NCBI GenBank assembly: GCA_002484335.1
Contig: DLJQ01000002.1
Coordinates: 1 to 64,000 of the forward strand
Reading direction: 5' to 3'
From: Flavobacteriales bacterium UBA7612
GTDB lineage: Bacteria; Bacteroidota; Bacteroidia; Flavobacteriales; Weeksellaceae
Length of the DNA stretch: 64,000 nt
Positions within the stretch are counted from its first letter, which is position 1; every line of letters begins with the position of its first letter. Positions 52,127 to 60,814 of this stretch are shown here, piece by piece. The position numbers and the translations under genes are program-made. The notes below the pieces were generated by a model. That model saw nothing but the letters and a program-made list of their open reading frames with translations, was not told the origin of the DNA and did not search any database.

Positions 52127-53095
52127 ATGAATACTTTAAATTCTCCATTATTATCTGTAATAATGTCTGTTTATAATGCTGAGTTATATATCAAAGAAGC
52201 TATTGATTCTATATTGAACCAGACTTTTAGAGACTTTGAATTTATAATTATAGAAGATTGTTCCACGGATAATTCTCTGAAAATACTTGAAAATTATGCA
52301 TCTATAGACAATAGAATTTGCATTATTAAAAAGGAAAAAAATCAAGGAGCTAAAGGTTTTATAAATAACCTTAATCTTGGAATAAAAAATGCTAAAGGAA
52401 AATATATTGCTAGAATGGATGCTGATGATATTTCTTCTTTAGATAGGTTTCAAAAACAAGTAGATTATTTAGAAAATAATTCTTCTATATTTATGGTAGG
52501 ATCAATAGTTTCTTTAATTAATGCAAATGATGAATTGATTGGAATGATGGAAACTCCTGAGATTGATTCTGAAATAAAAAATAGAATGATCAATCATATA
52601 TCGATGTTTCATCCCGTTATATTATTCAGAAGTGAGAAGAATATTTTTTATAGAGAGAAAATGTATGGATGTGAAGACTATGACCTTTATTTACGTTTAA
52701 TGAATGAAGGAAAAAAATTTTATAATTTTCAAGAACCCTTATTAAAGTATAGAATATTAAACGATAGTATTTCAAGAAAAGAAAACAAATTAGTTCGTTG
52801 GAGCTTTGTAGAGAAAGCTAGACAATTTTATAAACAATATTCAAATAATATGAAGGATGGTTATGATAATTTCAATCCTAATAATTTTAAAAATATACTT
52901 GATAAAAATCAACAGAACAGTGAAAATGATATTATTTTCTGTATTAAAAGTGCAATAAAATTTGAAGATAAAAATAGTTTACTTTTATTGATAAACAAAT
53001 TAAAAAAACAATATCCTTCTTCTCCAAATTTAAAATATAAAGTAGTTTCTTTTTTACCAGTTTCTTTTTATAAAATAATTAATAAATTTATTTAA
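52127..53095 (+). CDS. Glycosyltransferase family 2
   Basis: A 322-residue GT2 enzyme with LLSVIMSVYNAELYIKEAIDSILNQTFRDFEFIIIEDCS (about residues 7-45), GIKNAKGKYIARMDADDISSLDRFQKQVDYLE (the DADD metal motif near 102) and a CEDYDLYLRL segment (about 182) that supplies the likely catalytic base. This is the common EpsE/WaaV-like branch of GT2. It is 4 bases upstream of the paralogue 2 gene. Confidence 0.9.
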   Translation: MNTLNSPLLSVIMSVYNAELYIKEAIDSILNQTFRDFEFIIIEDCSTDNSLKILENYASIDNRICIIKKEKNQGAKGFINNLNLGIKNAKGKYIARMDADDISSLDRFQKQVDYLENNSSIFMVGSIVSLINANDELIGMMETPEIDSEIKNRMINHISMFHPVILFRSEKNIFYREKMYGCEDYDLYLRLMNEGKKFYNFQEPLLKYRILNDSISRKENKLVRWSFVEKARQFYKQYSNNMKDGYDNFNPNNFKNILDKNQQNSENDIIFCIKSAIKFEDKNSLLLLINKLKKQYPSSPNLKYKVVSFLPVSFYKIINKFI

Positions 53096-53099
53096 ACTT

Positions 53100-54125
53100 A
53101 TGAATATTATTATAAAATCATTTAATAGAGCTTTTTACTTAGATCGTTGTTTGAAATCTATTGAAAATAATGTGAAAGGTAATTATGATATAATTATTTT
53201 AGATGATGGTACACCTAGTAAATTTATTGAAAAACTTAAAATTAAATATCCTAATGTATGTTTTAATCTATCAAGTCAAGTCAAAGAAAAACAGCTAGCG
53301 ATTGAAAGTAATTTAAAGAATGGAACAAAAATAGATGGTTTTAAAATACCTACTGATTTATGGAAAATAACTGTAGAGAAAAGTGATGATTATGTTTTAG
53401 TTATTGAAGATGATGTATGGTTTACTAAGGAAATCAATCTTAATAACATTATTAATCAAATGATTTTATATAAAATTCCTTTAGTTAAATTAGGTTGGTT
53501 AGGTAATTTGAATGATGAGATCAATTTCTGTGAAGTGAAGGATTTATCAGTAGATTTAAAATCAGTAATTCCCAAAAAAATATTCACATCAAATAAATTT
53601 ATTATGAATTTATTTATGTATAATAAATATAAATTTTTTACTATATTATATAAATTAGGAATTGTTGATAATTATACTAAAAATAAATATTGGACATTAA
53701 ATTCAATTCTAATGGGATTATATCATAAAGATTATTGGTTATCAATATGGAAGGATGCAAAAGGATTAGTAGATGAGAAACAACAACTCCGTAATGCAGC
53801 AGTTTGGTATCATAATAATAAAAAAGTAATTTTCGCAAGAACCAAAGAAGAAGTTCTAAAAACTACGTTTCAATCTTCTGCTACCGGATCATATCATAAG
53901 GGTCAGGAAGAATTTGATGTTAATAGGATGAATCATATTCTAAATGAAGCTTGGTACAATGATGAATTTGATTCGATAGAAAATTATCCAAAAGATTTTT
54001 CTAATGATTATATAAAAAAGTTTTTAGATAAAGAAAATCATCCTGACGCTCAATATCAAGAATGGTTTAATTGGGCTGAAAAATTTAGACAACAATATAG
54101 AACTTTAGGAGCTGAAATAGACTAA
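53100..54125 (+). CDS. GT2-like glycosyltransferase, paralogue 2
   Basis: A 341-residue enzyme, start MNIIIKSFNRAFYLDRCLKS, with ILDDGTPSKFIEKLKIKYP (about residues 33-51), the metal motif VLVIEDDVWFTKEI (about 99-112) and a C-terminal LNEAWYNDEFDSIENYPKDFS segment. It is clearly related to the enzyme at 50056. Between the two copies lie a decayed GT2 gene, an acetyltransferase and a GT2 gene, so the pair may mark the edges of a duplicated or replaced block. Confidence 0.8.
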   Translation: MNIIIKSFNRAFYLDRCLKSIENNVKGNYDIIILDDGTPSKFIEKLKIKYPNVCFNLSSQVKEKQLAIESNLKNGTKIDGFKIPTDLWKITVEKSDDYVLVIEDDVWFTKEINLNNIINQMILYKIPLVKLGWLGNLNDEINFCEVKDLSVDLKSVIPKKIFTSNKFIMNLFMYNKYKFFTILYKLGIVDNYTKNKYWTLNSILMGLYHKDYWLSIWKDAKGLVDEKQQLRNAAVWYHNNKKVIFARTKEEVLKTTFQSSATGSYHKGQEEFDVNRMNHILNEAWYNDEFDSIENYPKDFSNDYIKKFLDKENHPDAQYQEWFNWAEKFRQQYRTLGAEID

Positions 54126-54138
54126 TAAACATATAATC

Positions 54139-55287
54139 ATGAAAAAAGTAAAAGTACTTTTTCGTCATCGCTCTATGGAGATGGGAGGAGTTCAGAAAGT
54201 ATTATTGGATTTATTGAATAATTTAGATAGAAATAAATTTGAAATAGCTTTACTTTTAAATTTAAATCAAGGTATTTTACTAAAAGATATTCCAGAAGAT
54301 ATACATTTATCTTTTCTTACTGAAGGAAAAGATAGTTTTTCGGATAATTTTATTTTAAATAAAATTCAACTTGGTTATAGAAGACTAAAATTAATTTTAT
54401 TTAATAAATTTCCAAATCTCACAAAATCAAAAATTCCATTTGTACCAGATATAGAGATAGGTCTTTTTCATTATGATTTAGAAGGTCTTATTAATAGTCC
54501 TTATAAAAATTCTAAGAAAATATGTTGGTTGCATTCTAATTTAAGTAATTTATTACATTCTTTTAACATTAATAAGATCATATCTTTATATGAAAAGTGT
54601 GATTTATCTATACATGTTTCTCAAGATACTTTAGATGATGCAGTTAAGACATCAAATGGGAAGTTTACTAATGGTATTGTTATATATAATGCATTTAATA
54701 TAAATGAGATTTTTAAAAAATCTAAAGTTGAAGAAGTGTATTTAGAAAATAAATATCCAACCTTTATATCTGTAGGAAGAATAGGAAAACAAAAAGGCTA
54801 TGATATGTTATATGAAGTTCATAAACTGCTATTAGTTGAAAATATTCATCATACAATTTATATTATAGGTCAAGGTCCAGATTATAATGTTTTAAAACAA
54901 AAAATAGAACATGAAGGTTACAGTGAATCTTTTGTTTTACTTGGGCAAAAAGAAAATCCTTTCCCTTATATACAATCAGCTAATTTTTATGTACAATCTT
55001 CAAGATATGAAGCTTATCCATTAAGTATAGGTGAAGCTCTTATACTAAAAAAAATAGTTATATCAACAAATGTTGGTGGAATTAGAGAAATGATAAAAAA
55101 TGGAGAAAATGGATTACTTACGGAATCATCTGTAGGAGGTATATATGAAGGAATGAAAAAATTATTATCTAATTCTGAATTAGTAATTCAAATTAAAAAT
55201 AATTTAGCTAATATTGAAGAACAATTTGATAGTAAAAAAATTTTTAGTCAAGTTGAAAAAATATTATTGGGAGTAGTAAAAAAATAA
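54139..55287 (+). CDS. Glycosyltransferase family 4 (GT-B fold)
   Basis: A 382-residue transferase with an N-terminal acceptor domain (MEMGGVQKVLLDLLNNLDRNKF, about residues 13-34). The C-terminal donor domain has FISVGRIGKQKGYDMLYEVH (about 210), the EX7E motif SSRYEAYPLSIGEALILKKIV (about 290) and NVGGIREMIKNGENGLL. It probably adds a hexose with retained configuration. It is the last intact transferase of the locus. Confidence 0.9.
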   Translation: MKKVKVLFRHRSMEMGGVQKVLLDLLNNLDRNKFEIALLLNLNQGILLKDIPEDIHLSFLTEGKDSFSDNFILNKIQLGYRRLKLILFNKFPNLTKSKIPFVPDIEIGLFHYDLEGLINSPYKNSKKICWLHSNLSNLLHSFNINKIISLYEKCDLSIHVSQDTLDDAVKTSNGKFTNGIVIYNAFNINEIFKKSKVEEVYLENKYPTFISVGRIGKQKGYDMLYEVHKLLLVENIHHTIYIIGQGPDYNVLKQKIEHEGYSESFVLLGQKENPFPYIQSANFYVQSSRYEAYPLSIGEALILKKIVISTNVGGIREMIKNGENGLLTESSVGGIYEGMKKLLSNSELVIQIKNNLANIEEQFDSKKIFSQVEKILLGVVKK

Positions 55288-55290
55288 ATT

Positions 55291-55839
55291 ATGTTTTTTT
55301 TTATATCGCATTATTTTAAAATTTCATATTATTAGTAGAAATATTTATTCTTATATATGTAAATCGAGAGGATTAAAGGTTGGAGAAGGAACTATTTTTA
55401 TAGAAGCACCTGATTTTGGTTCAAAACCTGATTTAATTGAAATAGGAAGAAGACTAAGATTACAGCTGGTTGTAGATTTATTAATCATGATGGAGCTATG
55501 TATGTCATTTATTCTATGGATAAGTATAAAGATGCTCGAAATTTTGGAAGAATTAAAATTGGTAATAATTGTTTTATTGGTAACAATTGTACATTATTAC
55601 CAGGTGCTAAAATGGGTGATAATTGTATTTTAGGAGCAGGTTCTGTACTTAATTGTTCAATCCCTGATAATACTGTTTATACAGGGGTGCCAGTTAAATT
55701 TATTTGTACAATAGAAGCATATGGAGATAGAGCCTTAGAGAATAATATTTCTTATCCTAGGGATTTAGAAAATAATAGGAAAGAATTAGATAGCTATATT
55801 TCTAAAAATTTACCAGATAATTATAAACCTTATAAATAA
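55291..55839 (+). pseudogene. Hexapeptide acetyltransferase broken by two frameshifts (possible phase-variable gene)
   Basis: A WcaF/Maa-like acetyltransferase of about 182 residues once both shifts are corrected. The ATG at 55291 runs into a tract of nine T (55294-55302); eight T would restore the frame that encodes GLKVGEGTIFIEAPDFG and LIEIGRR. A second shift of one base near 55447 returns to the frame of TKITAGCRFINHDGAMYVIYS, then the intact open frame from 55498 with IKIGNNCFIGNNCTLLPGAKMGDNCILGAGSV. As it stands the ATG frame stops after about 14 codons. Either decay, slippage in the T tract or sequencing error could explain it. Confidence 0.7.
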
Positions 55840-55843
55840 AAAT

Positions 55844-55871
55844 GCCCCAACTATCTTGAGGCTATTTTTTT
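55844..55871 (+). terminator. Terminator at the end of the polysaccharide locus
   Basis: The stem GCC-C-CAA/TTG-A-GGC (one mismatch, loop CTATC) is followed by a T tract, 4 bases after the stop of the acetyltransferase frame. The hairpin is short but its position fits the end of the locus. Confidence 0.55.
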
Positions 55872-55882
55872 ATTATTTAATA

Positions 55883-56578
55883 TTATTCTTGAACTAATAA
55901 TCTAAATCCTTCTCCATGTATATTTACAATTTCTACAGCAGGATCTTGTTTAAGATACTTACGTAATTTAGCAATATATACGTCCATAGAACGAGAAGTG
56001 AAATAATTATCGTCATGCCAAATACGAGTTAATGCTATTTCTCTTGGCATTAAATCATTTTTGTAAACAGCTAATAAACGTAATAATTCGTTCTCTTTAG
56101 GAGATAATTTCTGAGATTTACCATCGTAAATCAATTGACGAAGTTTTGCATTGAAATTGAATTTTCCAATTTTAAAATCTTCTTGTTCAAATTTTTCTTC
56201 TTCTCCTGAATTTCTTTGTAAAACAGCCTTAATTTTATATAATAAAACTTCAGAATCAAATGGTTTTAATACATAATCATCAGCACCTATTTTATATCCA
56301 TTCAGTACATCTTCTCTCATATTTTTAGCAGTTAAAAATATGATTGGTTGCTCACTTTTTAACTCCTTGATTTCTTTACCTAAAGTAAATCCGTCCTTTT
56401 TAGGCATCATTACGTCTAAGATACATAAATCATAATCGCTTTCTTTGAATTTAGTTAGCCCATCTTCTCCATCTATAGCATGTGTAACATCAAAATCGTT
56501 TATGATTAAATAATCTTTTAATACACTTCCAAAGCTAGGATCATCTTCTACTAAAAGTAGTCTTTGTTTATCACTCAT
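55883..56578 (-). CDS. Response regulator, RprY-like (OmpR family)
   Basis: A 231-residue regulator: receiver domain with acidic pocket Glu11-Asp12-Asp13, phospho-acceptor Asp55 in LCILDVMMPKKDG and the KPF Lys near residue 106. The C-terminal winged HTH contains LSPKENELLRLLAVYKNDLM and TSRSMDVYIAKLRKYL. The protein and its kinase resemble the conserved Bacteroidetes RprY/RprX pair. The kinase gene lies just upstream on the same strand, 4 bases away. Confidence 0.9.
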   Translation of the reverse strand: MSDKQRLLLVEDDPSFGSVLKDYLIINDFDVTHAIDGEDGLTKFKESDYDLCILDVMMPKKDGFTLGKEIKELKSEQPIIFLTAKNMREDVLNGYKIGADDYVLKPFDSEVLLYKIKAVLQRNSGEEEKFEQEDFKIGKFNFNAKLRQLIYDGKSQKLSPKENELLRLLAVYKNDLMPREIALTRIWHDDNYFTSRSMDVYIAKLRKYLKQDPAVEIVNIHGEGFRLLVQE

Positions 56579-56582
56579 TGAT

Positions 56583-58133
56583 CTATGATTTTAGAGGGAT
56601 TTTAATGTAAAATGTACTTCCTTTTCCTTGTGTACTTTCTGCCCAAACTTGTCCTCCATGTAATTGGACAATTTTTTTGACATAAGCTAAACCAAGTCCA
56701 TGGCCTTTTACATTATGTATATTTCCCGTTTCTTCTCTATAAAATTGTTCAAATATCTTTTTTAAAACACTCGAAGACATTCCCATTCCTTTATCAGATA
56801 TCTCAATTATAAAACTTTGGTCTTTGTTGTAAGTTTTTACTCGAACCTCAGGAGCTTCCGGAGAGTATTTTCGAGCATTATCCAAAATATTTATAATAAT
56901 ATTCTCTAAATGAAAAGGATCACCTTTCACAAAAGAGTGTTCTGCGTTGTATTCTTCAAATATTGTACCATTTCTTTCCTCTACAATAAATCTAATTGGT
57001 TCGACACTTTTTTGAACAATACCATTTAAATTTACTTCTTCAAAATTCATATCCATTTGATTATGTTCAAGTTTAGACATACGTAATACCATTTCTACAT
57101 GAGCATTCATACGTTTATTTTCTTGTTTAATCAAATTAGCATAATATTTAACCTTTTCAGGATCAGTATATATTTTTTCATTCTTTAAGGCGTCAGATGC
57201 TATATTTATAGTAGCAATAGGTGTCTTAAATTCATGTGTCATGTTATTAATGAAGTCAGTTTTTACTTCTGAGCTCTTTCGTTGTATTTGCATATTGTAT
57301 ATAGACAATGAAAATACAGTTATAATAATCATTGTAAGAACAAAAGTTAATGATATTACAGGTACTGTGGGAGCAATGATTGCTAGATTTCTATTTTCAA
57401 AATTTGCAGCTAAATAGTATTCTATGTGATCTTTTCTATCCAAAAATAGAGGTACCATAAATTCTATTTTTTCGGGATCAAATTTATCTGATTTAATATC
57501 AGTAGTAGATGAATCTCTTTTTAAAACAGCCAATATAGGAGAAGTTTGCTTTATACCTCTATTCCTTAATTCTGATTTTAAAATAGAGTCTAACATTTTA
57601 TAAGACACTCGTTTATCAATAGGAGTTGTTCCAGCATCCCATCTTGCAGCACTTTCTAAAGTAAATGTACCATCTTGTAAAGAATGTTCAAAGTCAAAAT
57701 TTAAATCAGGAATTCCGTTTGATGTAGAATCTTTTTTAATTTTAAAAATACGTTCTTGTGAATAAATATTAGCTTTTGTCAAGCTGTCATTAAATTTACC
57801 AGAAGGAAACATAGATTTTTCTACAACATAACGTGTCACATATGCATAAGTAACTCCTAAAGAATCTTTAATAACTTGATTAGTAACAACCTGAGGTTTG
57901 TTTTTATTTGATTTTAAATCAGATTCTATATGATTAAATTTTTTATAATATTTTTCTAATTCATTTTTATTAACTTTTTCTGTTGTATAATTCATTGCTT
58001 GATACACATTGTTATTAAAACTTTCTGTACCAGTCTTAATTGTTAAATTAAGCCAATAAAATTGAATAATAATTAAACCTATGAGTGCTATACTCATAAT
58101 GATAATTAAGATTTTGTAAAAACCTTTTTTCAT
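56583..58133 (-). CDS. Sensor histidine kinase, RprX-like
   Basis: A 516-residue membrane kinase: helix 1 at about residues 8-28, a periplasmic domain of about 230 residues, helix 2 at about 256-279. The H-box INNMTHEFKTPIATI has phospho-His300, and the ATPase domain has the N-box IILNILDNARKYS, the G1 box DKGMGMSSS and the G2 box GHGLGLAYVKKIV. It resembles the RprX kinase found across Bacteroidetes. The signal is unknown. The regulator gene follows after 4 bases. Confidence 0.92.
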   Translation of the reverse strand: MKKGFYKILIIIMSIALIGLIIIQFYWLNLTIKTGTESFNNNVYQAMNYTTEKVNKNELEKYYKKFNHIESDLKSNKNKPQVVTNQVIKDSLGVTYAYVTRYVVEKSMFPSGKFNDSLTKANIYSQERIFKIKKDSTSNGIPDLNFDFEHSLQDGTFTLESAARWDAGTTPIDKRVSYKMLDSILKSELRNRGIKQTSPILAVLKRDSSTTDIKSDKFDPEKIEFMVPLFLDRKDHIEYYLAANFENRNLAIIAPTVPVISLTFVLTMIIITVFSLSIYNMQIQRKSSEVKTDFINNMTHEFKTPIATINIASDALKNEKIYTDPEKVKYYANLIKQENKRMNAHVEMVLRMSKLEHNQMDMNFEEVNLNGIVQKSVEPIRFIVEERNGTIFEEYNAEHSFVKGDPFHLENIIINILDNARKYSPEAPEVRVKTYNKDQSFIIEISDKGMGMSSSVLKKIFEQFYREETGNIHNVKGHGLGLAYVKKIVQLHGGQVWAESTQGKGSTFYIKIPLKS

Positions 58134-58211
58134 TGAAATTTTTTAAATTCTAGGTTATTCCTTTATAATTAGTATAAATATAAGTAATGATATTCTTTTA
58201 ATACAAGAAAT

Positions 58212-58820
58212 CTAAAAATTATATTCTTTTTTTATTTTTAATAGTGTTTTTTCTACTTCTTTTTTTAAATCTGGTAAATTTCCATTATTGTAAATGATAT
58301 AGTCAGATTTAGCAATTCTTTCATCATCAGATATTTGATTATTGATTCGTTTTAAGACTTCTTCTTCTGATAAATTATCCCTATCGACTGTTCTTCTGAT
58401 TCTTTTTTCTAAATCAACAATAACACTGATTACAACATCACAAGTTTTATAACTTCCACTTTCTATGAGAATAGCAGCCTCTTTCATTATAATTTTACTT
58501 GTTTGTTTATTTTTCCATTCTTCAAAATCATTAAAAACAGCAGGGTGAACAATTCTATTTAGTTCAATTAATTTAGACTTATCATTAAAAACTTCTTTTG
58601 AAACGTATGCTTTGTTTAAACCATTTTTATTATAAGAGTTTTCTCCTAATAATTCTATTATTTTATTTTTAACATCAATATTCTCATTCTGAATAATTTT
58701 TGCTCTTTTATCAGAATTATAAACAGGAATACCAAATTCTTCAAAAAAAATAGCAGCTGTAGTTTTTCCAGAACCAATTCCTCCTGTAATTCCAATTATA
58801 AAATATTGATTGTTTTTCAT
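58212..58820 (-). CDS. coaE: Dephospho-CoA kinase
   Basis: Performs the last step of coenzyme A synthesis, phosphorylating the ribose 3'-OH of dephospho-CoA with ATP. The 202-residue protein has the P-loop GGIGSGKT (residues 13-20), the NSDKRAK acid motif (about 35), VNRIVHPAVF-like LNRIVHPAVFNDFEEW (about 83) and the lid RDNLSEEEVLKRINNQ (about 152-167). A terminator separates it from yajC upstream, so it may have its own promoter. Confidence 0.95.
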   Translation of the reverse strand: MKNNQYFIIGITGGIGSGKTTAAIFFEEFGIPVYNSDKRAKIIQNENIDVKNKIIELLGENSYNKNGLNKAYVSKEVFNDKSKLIELNRIVHPAVFNDFEEWKNKQTSKIIMKEAAILIESGSYKTCDVVISVIVDLEKRIRRTVDRDNLSEEEVLKRINNQISDDERIAKSDYIIYNNGNLPDLKKEVEKTLLKIKKEYNF

Positions 58821-58835
58821 GGTGTGAAGATAAAA

Positions 58836-58865
58836 AAAAGCCGAAGAAATATTTCTTCGGCTTTT
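58836..58865 (-). terminator. yajC terminator
   Basis: A perfect 15-bp stem AAAAGCCGAAGAAAT/ATTTCTTCGGCTTTT with no spacer. On the minus strand it runs into a T tract (A tract at 58832-58839), 25 bases after the yajC stop. Confidence 0.85.
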
Positions 58866-58890
58866 GGTTAAATGTATGTTAACCTATAAA

Positions 58891-59244
58891 TTAATTTTTA
58901 TCTTCTATAGTTTTCTCTGACTTTGTTGTTTTGTCAGTTGTTTTACCATAACGGGCAGCTGTTAATTCTTTTGAAAGAGCTGCTCTTTCAAATTTAATTT
59001 TTCCAGCGCCTGTTTCTATAACTATAGCGTCATCATAAATTTCATTTACTTTACCATGAATACCAGAAGTTGTTACAACTAAGTCTCCACGTTTTATGTC
59101 TGCTTGAAATTGTTTTTCTTGTTTTGCTTTCTTTTGTTGTGGGCGGATCATGAAGAAGTACATAATAACGAACATTCCTCCGAACATTAATAACATTGAC
59201 ATTCCTCCTTGAGCGCCAGCTTGTAAAAAGATAGTTTGAATCAT
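58891..59244 (-). CDS. yajC: Preprotein translocase subunit YajC
   Basis: A 117-residue protein with one N-terminal membrane helix (about residues 15-33, MLLMFGGMFVIMYFFMIRP) and the conserved RPQQKKAKQEKQFQ basic segment. The cytoplasmic domain has the GDLVVTTSGIHGKV motif (about 53-66). YajC joins SecDF to aid protein export. The DUF1573 gene lies 23 bases upstream on the same strand. Confidence 0.95.
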   Translation of the reverse strand: MIQTIFLQAGAQGGMSMLLMFGGMFVIMYFFMIRPQQKKAKQEKQFQADIKRGDLVVTTSGIHGKVNEIYDDAIVIETGAGKIKFERAALSKELTAARYGKTTDKTTKSEKTIEDKN

Positions 59245-59267
59245 TTTTTATATTTTAATTGGTTTTA

Positions 59268-59759
59268 TTAATTTCCAAATGCTTGTTGTGCATTTTGGTT
59301 ATTAACAGTAGCACCAACTATATTTGCAGTAATGTCAAATTTTTCATGACCATTAACTGTATTAGTTACTAATGTTACTGTTTTTTGCTGTTTACCATTC
59401 ATATTTCCAGCAGTATACTGTACCTTAATAGAATCTGTACCACCAACAGCAATTGGGTTTGTAGGGAATTCTGGAACTGTACAACCACAACTTGCTGAAG
59501 CATCACGAATAATTAATGGTGATTTACCATTATTAGTAAACTTAACATAAGTTTCTACTTTTTCATTTGCTTTAACATCTCCAAAATCATGACTTGCTTC
59601 AGCCAAAGTTAGTACAGGAGCAGTAGCAGGATCAACAACATTTTCAGCTTGCTGAGATGTTTCTTCAGCAGAAAAGTTTTCACTTGCTTTTTTTTCACCA
59701 CATGAGCTAATTGCTAATGATAGTGCAAAAGCTCCTAAAATAAATATTTTAGTTTTCAT
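59268..59759 (-). CDS. DUF1573 lipoprotein
   Basis: A 163-residue exported protein with a lipobox-like end of the signal (ALSLAISSCG, Cys at about residue 20), so probably membrane anchored. An Ig-like DUF1573 domain covers about residues 50-150, with the signature DASASCGCTVPEFPTNPI (about 85-102). It sits between nusB and yajC, an order I recall as widespread in Flavobacteriales. Its role is unknown. Confidence 0.9.
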   Translation of the reverse strand: MKTKIFILGAFALSLAISSCGEKKASENFSAEETSQQAENVVDPATAPVLTLAEASHDFGDVKANEKVETYVKFTNNGKSPLIIRDASASCGCTVPEFPTNPIAVGGTDSIKVQYTAGNMNGKQQKTVTLVTNTVNGHEKFDITANIVGATVNNQNAQQAFGN

Positions 59760-59803
59760 TTTTATAAATTTTTGTCCTAGTCAAAAATAAGAATTTTTTA
59801 TAA

Positions 59804-60751
59804 CTATAATAATCCTCTACCATATTTTGGTAAATTATCATTATCTTTTAACTCTTTTAAAGTTTTATCTAAGATTCCATTAACAAATACACGTGATTTT
59901 TCTGTTGAATAATTTTTTGCTAATTCAATATATTCATTAATTGTTACTTTTGCTGGAATATTTGGAAAATATAAAAATTCTGTTAATGCCATTTCTAATA
60001 CAATTAAATCAATAGTTGCAATTCGATCTAATTCCCAATTTTGAGCCTTTTCATCGATTATCTTTCTTGTTTCTGATTGATGACGAATAGTTTTTCTAAA
60101 TAACTCTTCTGTAAATTTCTTATCATCTAAATCTTTATAAACTTTGAATAATGAGATTAAAGGGGAACTACTTTCACGAAAAGACTTTAAAGTTGTGTGA
60201 ACCATTGCATTAGCAATGTGTACATCATCAGCCCAAGTAATTTGTATACCTTCTAAATAGTCATGTAAATCTTCATATTCAGCAATAAATTCTACAAAAA
60301 CTGATGATATGAATTCTAAATCTTCAGCAAAAGAGTTAGTTTCATTACTCATATAATTTTTATATAAGTCACTTTCAATTAAAGATTTGTAGATATTGTT
60401 TGGATAAGAATCATAAATGTCCCAAAGTAAATTTTTATTATCATTAGAATATCTACTTAATTCTAAGTTTTGTTCTAATATTCTGAAAACTTTATTGTTT
60501 ACAAATTTTAAATTTGGGTTTAAATCTTCTTTGGTTGGAAAGTTTTTAGATTTTGCAAGATCTATTTTATGCTCAGCAATATCTTTCTGAACTTTAATTA
60601 AATTTAGCAGATAAATGTATAAATCATAGATTTGGTCAATACTTTTCATCATATTTTTTTCGACCATTCTTTCTTCACCACTTGTCCCTAAACAATTGTA
60701 AGCATAAATGTTTTGCATTACTTTTTCGCGGAGTTGTCTTCTTCCCAACAT
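59804..60751 (-). CDS. nusB: Transcription antitermination factor NusB (long Bacteroidetes form)
   Basis: A 315-residue protein. The NusB fold lies mainly in the C-terminal half (about 175-300, with NWELDRIATIDLIVLEMALTEFLYFPNIPAKVTINEYIELAKNYSTEKSRVFVNGILD). The N-terminus, MLGRRQLREKVMQNIYAY, carries the RNA-binding Arg-rich start. The inserted helical middle is normal for this phylum. With NusE it binds boxA of rRNA transcripts and prevents early termination. A TACCTTTG -7 element is at 60783-60790. Confidence 0.93.
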   Translation of the reverse strand: MLGRRQLREKVMQNIYAYNCLGTSGEERMVEKNMMKSIDQIYDLYIYLLNLIKVQKDIAEHKIDLAKSKNFPTKEDLNPNLKFVNNKVFRILEQNLELSRYSNDNKNLLWDIYDSYPNNIYKSLIESDLYKNYMSNETNSFAEDLEFISSVFVEFIAEYEDLHDYLEGIQITWADDVHIANAMVHTTLKSFRESSSPLISLFKVYKDLDDKKFTEELFRKTIRHQSETRKIIDEKAQNWELDRIATIDLIVLEMALTEFLYFPNIPAKVTINEYIELAKNYSTEKSRVFVNGILDKTLKELKDNDNLPKYGRGLL

Positions 60752-60782
60752 AATTTCAATGATATAACGTCTAATTAAGATG

Positions 60783-60790
60783 CAAAGGTA
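60783..60790 (-). promoter_or_regulatory. -7 element (TACCTTTG) of nusB
   Basis: An exact TAnnTTTG match on the minus strand followed by C, 31 bases before the nusB ATG. No clear TTG box is found 17-23 bases upstream. Confidence 0.5.
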
Positions 60791-60802
60791 AAAAAAAGAA
60801 TG

Positions 60803-60810
60803 TAATTTTG
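60803..60810 (+). promoter_or_regulatory. -7 element (TAATTTTG) of the ABC exporter gene
   Basis: An exact TAnnTTTG match that ends only 4 bases before the GTG start at 60815. If it is used, the mRNA has little or no 5' leader. Confidence 0.4.
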
Positions 60811-60814
60811 TCTT

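Noticed and set aside
59804..60751. NusB much longer than in Proteobacteria, looked like a fusion
   Set aside because: The long form with an inserted helical region is normal in Bacteroidetes.
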